The notes under the pieces: generated by a model
The model's input: only the letters and a program-made list of their open reading frames with translations
What the model was told of the DNA's origin: nothing
The model's database searches: none
Made by a program: the position numbers and the translations under genes
DNA from: Paracamarosporium sp. OC-R06-R3
Lineage: Eukaryota; Ascomycota; Dothideomycetes; Pleosporales; Didymosphaeriaceae
Assembly (NCBI GenBank): GCA_019828545.1
Contig: JACVRA010000180.1
Location: forward strand, 168,048 to 232,047
Direction of reading: 5' to 3'
DNA length: 64,000 nt
Shown here: piece after piece, positions 59,201 through 64,000 of the stretch
Layout of the letters: every line of letters starts with the position of its first letter
Position numbering within the stretch: position 1 is the stretch's first letter

Positions 59201-60598
59201 CGTTGGGTTGTCGTTTGGATGGAAGCTCGCTCTCGTGTGCACCTCGACGATTCCGCTTGTGATTGGATGCGGTTACTTCCGATTCTATGCCCTCCTACGC
59301 ATGGAGAAGCGCACAAAGGAATCGACGGATTCCGCCTCCTTCGCTTGCGAGGCCGCATCCTCAATTCGCACCGTGGCCACCTTGTCTTTGGAAAGCCATC
59401 TACTGGAGCAATATCACGAGAAGCTTCTCGCGCAGGGCAGAGGTAACCTGAAGTTCATGAACATATCGTCACTTTTGTACGCCATGAGCCAGGGTCTGGC
59501 TATGTTCATTTTCGCTCTCGTGTTCTGGTATGGCGGAAAGCTTATGCTGCACATGGAGTATACCGTGCTGCAGTTCTTCATCGTGTACTCGGCTATCATC
59601 AACGGTGCGCAATCCGCCGGTGCCATCTTTTCTTTTGCCCCAGATATGGGTGAGGCGCGGGAGGCTGCCATGTTGCTCAAGTCTTTCTTGAACCGTGTGC
59701 CCAAGATCGATAATTGGTCTACCGAAGGCCAGAAGGTCGAACGCCTATCTGGAAAAGTCGAGCTTCAATCCGTACGCTTCAATTACCCTGGTCGCGCCGA
59801 GCATCGTGTTTTGCGCGGTGTCAGCCTGACTGCGGAACCAGGACAGTTCGTCGCTCTAGTTGGTGCGAGTGGTAGCGGCAAGTCTACTGTTATGCAACTC
59901 TTAGAACGGTTCTATGACCCTACCGCCGGCGCTGTATTGGTCGACGACGTAGAGCTGAAGGACTACAACATCCAAGATTACAGGGCGCAGGTAGCAATCG
60001 TGAGTCAAGAAACGACGCTCTACACGGGTACAATCAGAGAGAACATCCTTGCAGACAAGGACGATATCCCTGAGGAAGCGGTCGTGCGTGCTTGCAAGGA
60101 CGCGAACATATACGAGTTCATCGTGAGTCGTGAAACACTGACAAAGTACAACGGCACCGCTGACCACATGTAGATGTCCCTCCCAGACGGATTCAACACC
60201 CTGGTCGGCGCCAAAGGTGCTCTCCTCTCCGGTGGGCAACGCCAGCGCATGGCCATAGCCCGCGCTCTCCTGCGCGACCCTAAGATTCTGTAAGTACTCG
60301 CATTCATCTATTGTCACAAGCTCAGTTTGCTAATGTCACACTCAGCCTCCTCGACGAAGCCACATCGGCCCTCGATTCGGCTTCGGAACGTGTTGTACAA
60401 GACGCGCTTGACGCCGCCTCGCAAGGCCGCACTACCATTGCCATCGCGCACCGCCTATCGACGATCCAACACGCGGACGTTATTTACGTGTTTGACCAAG
60501 GAAAGATTGTGGAGAAGGGGCGGCATGATGAGTTGATGGGTAGGAAGGGCGTATATTGGGAGTTGGCGCGGCTTCAGGATATGGGAGCACCGCAATAA
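56285..60598 (+). CDS. ABC-B (MDR/P-glycoprotein-type) full transporter
   Basis: Nine exons (56285-56599, 56658-56769, 56825-56992, 57043-58007, 58054-58904, 58955-59006, 59055-60122, 60174-60289, 60346-60598) give 1299 residues in the order TMD1-NBD1-TMD2-NBD2. Both nucleotide-binding domains are intact: Walker [10 protein letters not shown] in each, signatures LLSGGQKQR and LLSGGQRQR, Walker [12 protein letters not shown] and [11 protein letters not shown], and switch AHRLST. The catalytic Glu follows the Walker B Asp in both halves, so both ATP sites should work, unlike many asymmetric ABCC or ABCG pumps. An acidic/proline-rich N-terminal tail precedes TMD1. The likely role is efflux of toxins, azoles or secondary metabolites at the plasma membrane. 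The substrate is unknown. Confidence 0.95.
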
Positions 60599-61278
60599 AG
60601 AAGAGAGGAGATGATGGGTAGATATTGCGAGTTGCTTTTTGGGATGATCGGTTGAGCGCTTACTAAAGGATACCCCACTTCGGTGTGCATGTTTACCAGC
60701 AATGGTGCAAAAGCTAAATGTTGTAATTAGAGTATAGAGACCCTCGGCGGCTAATGGTTTAACTAGTACATACCAAGAAGTTAAGCTTCAAATTGTTTCA
60801 AAACCCAAGAACCATCACGGCAAACTCAACGTGTTCTCAAAGCCTAGTAGCACGATTTGATGACACTGATGACATCGATGAACGCGAATATGGCGTGCTG
60901 GCATGTGAATTAATTAGACGCAATAAGCAAACGTTGGCAGCCAACCGATGATCGCAAACGCTCCATATGTTTACCGGAGCTCTGGCAGACGACGGTGCTC
61001 TCTTCTGTGGCGCATAAAGTGGAACACAGATCGCACATCTGTCCTGCGGTGTCATGAAATTGCCTTATTGCGTCATGGGGCCAGCAGGTCCGTCGTCGTG
61101 ACCAGAAAAGTAAGAGGCAAGAGATCAACCAATCCGAAAGACTCGCAAAGCCGAAGGCGAGAGAAAAGTCCAGAACATGTGGCAGCGCAGGTTAAACTCA
61201 GGGGAGGCCGAGATGAGCTAGCCCTACGTATGCGCCAATCTGCATAAGATCACGGAAGGTCAGATGACATGAGAACCA
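60599..61278. other. Intergenic region
   Basis: 3' flank of the ABC gene and distal promoter of the stress-type gene. No gene recognised. Confidence 0.45.
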
Positions 61279-61445
61279 TGACGTCAGAAGCATCTAGACT
61301 GCGCGATTTAGCGGTGATTTTCGATACGAAATGTACCTTGCAGGAACAGATGCGCATTCTGTGGAATGGGATGGGCCATCTTGCCCCACGATGCATCGCA
61401 GCTGCGTGGTGGGGGCACATGACGTCTGACGTCGATCCGACGTCA
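61279..61445. promoter_or_regulatory. Cluster of CRE (ATF/CREB) sites
   Basis: A full palindromic TGACGTCA lies at 61279-61286. Three 7-of-8 matches follow at 61420-61426, 61427-61433 and 61439-61445. They sit 165-330 bp upstream of the start codon of the small stress-type gene. TGACGTCA is the known site for the bZIP factors Atf1/AtfA, targets of the Sty1/Hog1 stress kinase. Binding here is inferred. Confidence 0.6.
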
Positions 61446-61608
61446 TGGTGTGCGTCCAAGCTCCCCTGCTGTCAACATAAGAGAGCTACAAAGGACCCTC
61501 ACCACGACCTTTCTCATCACACACACTCTCAAGCAACTCTCAAAGTCTTCTCAACTACAACACCTTTACCAAACCAACACAGTTCTTCCGAACAACCACT
61601 CAAACATC

Positions 61609-61939
61609 ATGTCTTCTTCCAACACCAACGCTCAGGGCGAGTACGTTTTACCCCTCCATGCCCCGCCACCCCTCAGCAACAGGTTCACTAACATTGATTC
61701 ACAGGGGCTTCGTCGAGTCCACCGTCAACACCGTCAAGGACAACGTCAACTGGGCCGCCAACAAGCTCACCGGTAACACGGAGGAGGCTCAGCGCCGCGC
61801 CAACCAGGAGCAGGCCAAGCACGGCAGCACCGTCGGCGACAAGCTCGACGGCGCTATCGGCACTGTCAAGCACGGAGCCAACGAGGCCACCGACAAGACC
61901 AAGGCCGACTACTACGACGGCAAGAGCCAGACCCACTAG
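61609..61939 (+). CDS. Small hydrophilic stress-type protein
   Basis: Two exons (61609-61640, 61705-61939) give 88 residues. The 64-bp intron has a GTACGT donor and a cactaac branch site. The product is very hydrophilic, rich in Ala, Asn, Lys, Gly and Asp, with no Cys. It reads as amphipathic helices (VNTVKDNVNWAANKLTGN; VGDKLDGAIGTVKHGANEAT). This style matches the fungal LEA-like/CsbD-like and glucose-repressible (grg-1/ccg-1) stress proteins, which are abundant in starved, dry or resting cells. Strong C-ending codon bias and a CA/CT-rich leader suggest very high expression. The exact family is uncertain. Confidence 0.8.
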
Positions 61940-62659
61940 ATCTGCAGGCAGAATGGGTGCAGGAATCTCATGGCGTACGGATGGTATGATTCACGATTGG
62001 GCATGACGGGAATACCTGATACCGATACCTCATCGATACCTAAGATTTCATTAGTATCAATGTAATCAATGTGAAAGTAAACGCTGTCTTGCAAGTTATG
62101 GTGATGTTGAAATGCCTGTGCCTACTCACATGTTTTGTTGTTTTTCCTCATTAGCCGATACATAAAGTTCGGTCCGTCGAGGGAATGCACCCCCCAGGTG
62201 GTGCTCGTCTTAGGCAGTCACCTTTACTGTTTTGGGAGGTTTCAGCTGTTGCAATCATCAACCCTAGAGAGATTGCAGTGAATTACCCGCTGATGGATAG
62301 TGTTTTTGTTCTCTTTTGACTCTTATCGTTCGCACATGTACCCACAAAATTTATACCATCAGCAATAAGCACATCTCTCCTATTGGTCCGCCACTTGCGA
62401 GAAGAAAGGTCCTTCACTTTGGTGAAAACTTGTCTCCAGGTTCGATACATACTTGACTTCATTTGTGTAGTGATTCCAGGTTCCTCCCTTACACTGATCT
62501 CTGCGCGGATACCTCGGAACGATGGCGAGGGTGGGGGTCAGAAGCAGACAAGATCACGAATACATGGAAGCGATCGAAACGACAATCTTCCTCTGCTCAA
62601 AGACATGTACGCATCTTGTTGAAAATTTGACATGGATTCATGTAGTATCACGGCCTTTA
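61940..62659. other. Convergent 3' region
   Basis: 3' flanks of two converging genes. It includes loosely repeated gatacc hexamers near 62015-62045. No gene recognised. Confidence 0.45.
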
Positions 62660-63006
62660 CTACTCTCCCTGTCTTCCACTCCTCTCCATTGCCTCTTCCC
62701 TCTGCCTCTCCTTGACTTTCCTCGGTTTCTTCGCACTAACGGGCCCATCGGCACTCCTATCTTTCCACTGTCATCGAACAAAAATCAGCACATCCTCAAC
62801 AACTTTCTATAAGTGGACACACTTACCATCCCGCCATATCTATAATGCGGATACTGTTCTTCAAGACCGCGCGCATCTTCCACGCCACCAGATACCGATT
62901 TCCAGCATGCACCGGGGCACACAAAATGCCATTGGTGCGTTTCGTCGATCTGGCAGCGGACGAGGATGGAGCGCGGCGTGGAGCAGACGGTGCAGGGTTT
63001 CGTCAT
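62660..63006 (-). CDS. Small conserved Cys-rich fungal protein
   Basis: Two exons (63006-62827, 62767-62660) give 95 residues. The 59-bp intron has a GTAAGT donor. The N-terminus has CTVC, then VRCQIDETHQWHFVCPGACW, making four or five cysteines placed like a small zinc ribbon. The middle (SVSGGVEDARGLEEQYPHYRYGGMW) spans the splice site and is a block I recall as widespread in uncharacterised ascomycete proteins. The C-terminus is Lys/Arg-rich (PVSAKKPRKVKERQRE), which suits a nuclear or RNA-binding protein. Function is unknown. The second exon is only 36 codons, so ORF-length cut-offs would miss it. Confidence 0.8.
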
Positions 63007-63723
63007 GGTGTGGGGGTAACTTGTGTGCGCACGTGGAACGTGGAGTTGTTGAGACGGGAGGGTTTCAACCTAAACTTGCGCGTGCAGTCATGATCAACAT
63101 GCACATGAACTAGGTTCGGGTTCCTGTTCTTCCGCGGGTATGGTTGATCAGTGAGATGTAGGGGCTGGTTGCGTAGGACGTGTGTTAGTATGAGTCTGAT
63201 GATGTCATTGTACTATTGGTAGTGTATGAAGTGGCTTTTGTATGGGAAATCGAACTGAGAGAGTAGTCACACAAGAAATATGAAGTAACTCTGGAAAGCT
63301 CATTTGAGTACTCCTGTGTATTTCTGGAAACAGTCTCCGGGATAATTCAATTCGTGTGATGGAGTCGTTATCGGACGTTTTTGAAGCCATCGCATTCAAA
63401 ACATCAGCAAGACCTTACATTTCTCTAACGTTTCATCTGCATCTCGGTGTGATGGGTCGATCGTGAAACAAGAGTAGCTTGTTGCATCGGAAATTCATCT
63501 TGCTCAAGTCCCCTTGCTGTTTTCAACATGTTGAATATTCCTTCTAAACTCATCGTGGCAAAGTTCTTGAACGCGAGCGATCCAAAAACACCGGAAGCAC
63601 AAGACTACATGGTTCCTATAACCTTTAATTGTTCATTCTTGTCGTCGCGACGTCCTCCGACACTACGGTAGTGGTGTTTATAAGGTGATATCTACAATGA
63701 CGAGCCGCTTCTGTCACATACTA
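63007..63723. other. Intergenic region beside a transposon
   Basis: Promoter side of the small Cys-rich gene. No gene seen. It becomes AT-rich toward the transposon boundary. Confidence 0.45.
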
Positions 63724-64000
63724 ACGTGTTTATAAGCGAGCTGCGCACCGTACTAGCTTTTCGCGCCTTTATAGCAATCTATCTTAAAAACGTAATAAGA
63801 TAATCTTAATATTTAAACTGCGCTGGATTAAGGAGTATCTATAGTATCTTTCTTACAGGTTCGTGAGTTATGGCCAGTCTGCCTGCAGCGGCTGCAGCGC
63901 GCTGAAGCCTGCCGACTTATACCTGATCGCGCCTTGCCTTGGCGCGTTTCCCCCTCTAGCTGCTGCTTAACGTCTCTTTGGGCAATAATATCCTCTGCCT
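63724..64000 (-). mobile_element. 3' end of a pogo/Tc1-mariner-type DNA transposon (partial)
   Basis: The transposase tail at 63828-64000 is followed by about 100 bp of AT-rich, non-coding sequence. A candidate terminal inverted repeat starts at 63724 (acgtgtttataagcgagctg on the plus strand) right after a TA dinucleotide at 63722-63723, the target site such elements duplicate. The other end lies outside the window, so the repeat and the boundary are not confirmed. Confidence 0.5.
63828..64000 (-). CDS. DDE transposase, C-terminal fragment with zinc knuckle (partial)
   Basis: On the minus strand an open frame enters at the window edge and runs 56 codons to a TAA at 63830-63828. It reads AEDIIAQRDVKQQLEG, then a basic stretch, then CSRCRQTGHNSRTCKK. 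The last part is a CCHC zinc knuckle (C-x2-C-x4-H-x4-C). A knuckle of this kind closes many pogo/Fot-type DDE transposases in Pleosporales. The fragment has no internal stops, so the copy may be intact. The catalytic domain is outside the window. Confidence 0.75.
   Translation of the reverse strand, partial: AEDIIAQRDVKQQLEGETRQGKARSGISRQASARCSRCRQTGHNSRTCKKDTIDTP

Noticed and set aside
40626..60598. Secondary-metabolite cluster (LaeA-like methyltransferase, MFS, ABC exporter, peptidases)
   Set aside because: No backbone synthase or tailoring oxidases, and unrelated genes such as the proline-rich protein lie between.

Overview
This is a stretch of nuclear DNA from a filamentous ascomycete. 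I judge it most likely a dothideomycete, probably of the order Pleosporales, but that rests on protein style and not on a database match. Genes are monocistronic, lie on both strands, and carry short introns (mostly 48-60 bp) with GT-AG ends and CTAAC/CTGAC-type branch sites. There is a fungal phytochrome kinase, an HsbA-type secreted protein, a LaeA-like methyltransferase, an intron-containing tRNA-Tyr and, at the right edge, the tail of a pogo/Tc1-mariner-type transposase. Exon joins below were worked out by hand from splice signals, and every multi-exon model keeps frame.

Layout, left to right. 1-8 kb: a coiled-coil protein of unknown role (-), a pyridoxal-reductase-type aldo/keto reductase (-), a single-pass membrane protein with a six-cysteine tail (+), and an F-box protein (-). 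9-14 kb: methionine sulfoxide reductase B (-), a major facilitator transporter (+), and a secreted HsbA-like protein (-). 15-25 kb: a large zinc-finger-like protein (+), a mitochondrial carrier (-), the Smc5/6 SUMO ligase Nse2 (-), an F-box/2EXR-like protein (-), and tRNA-Tyr (-). 26-34 kb: the phytochrome histidine kinase (-), divergent from an odd protein (+) joining a degenerate flavoprotein domain, an F-box-like segment and ankyrin-like repeats. 35-44 kb: the multi-KH protein Scp160/vigilin (+), a LaeA-like methyltransferase (+), and a hydrophobic protein of unknown role (-). 45-49 kb: a second MFS transporter (-) and a proline-rich membrane-anchored protein ending in PPPPY (+). 49-64 kb: a secreted M28 peptidase (+), an S58 self-cleaving peptidase (+), a full-length ABC-B exporter (+), a small hydrophilic stress-type protein with CRE sites upstream (+), a 95-residue Cys-rich protein (-), and the transposase tail (-).

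The genes do not form an obvious pathway. I see no polyketide synthase, peptide synthetase or terpene cyclase, so the methyltransferase and transporters should not be read as a metabolite cluster. The themes are housekeeping (Nse2, Scp160, MsrB, mitochondrial carrier), environmental sensing and stress (phytochrome, MsrB, CRE-linked stress gene), and secretion and transport (HsbA, M28 and S58 peptidases, two MFS carriers, an ABC exporter). The most unusual single object is the flavoprotein/F-box/ankyrin-like fusion beside the phytochrome.
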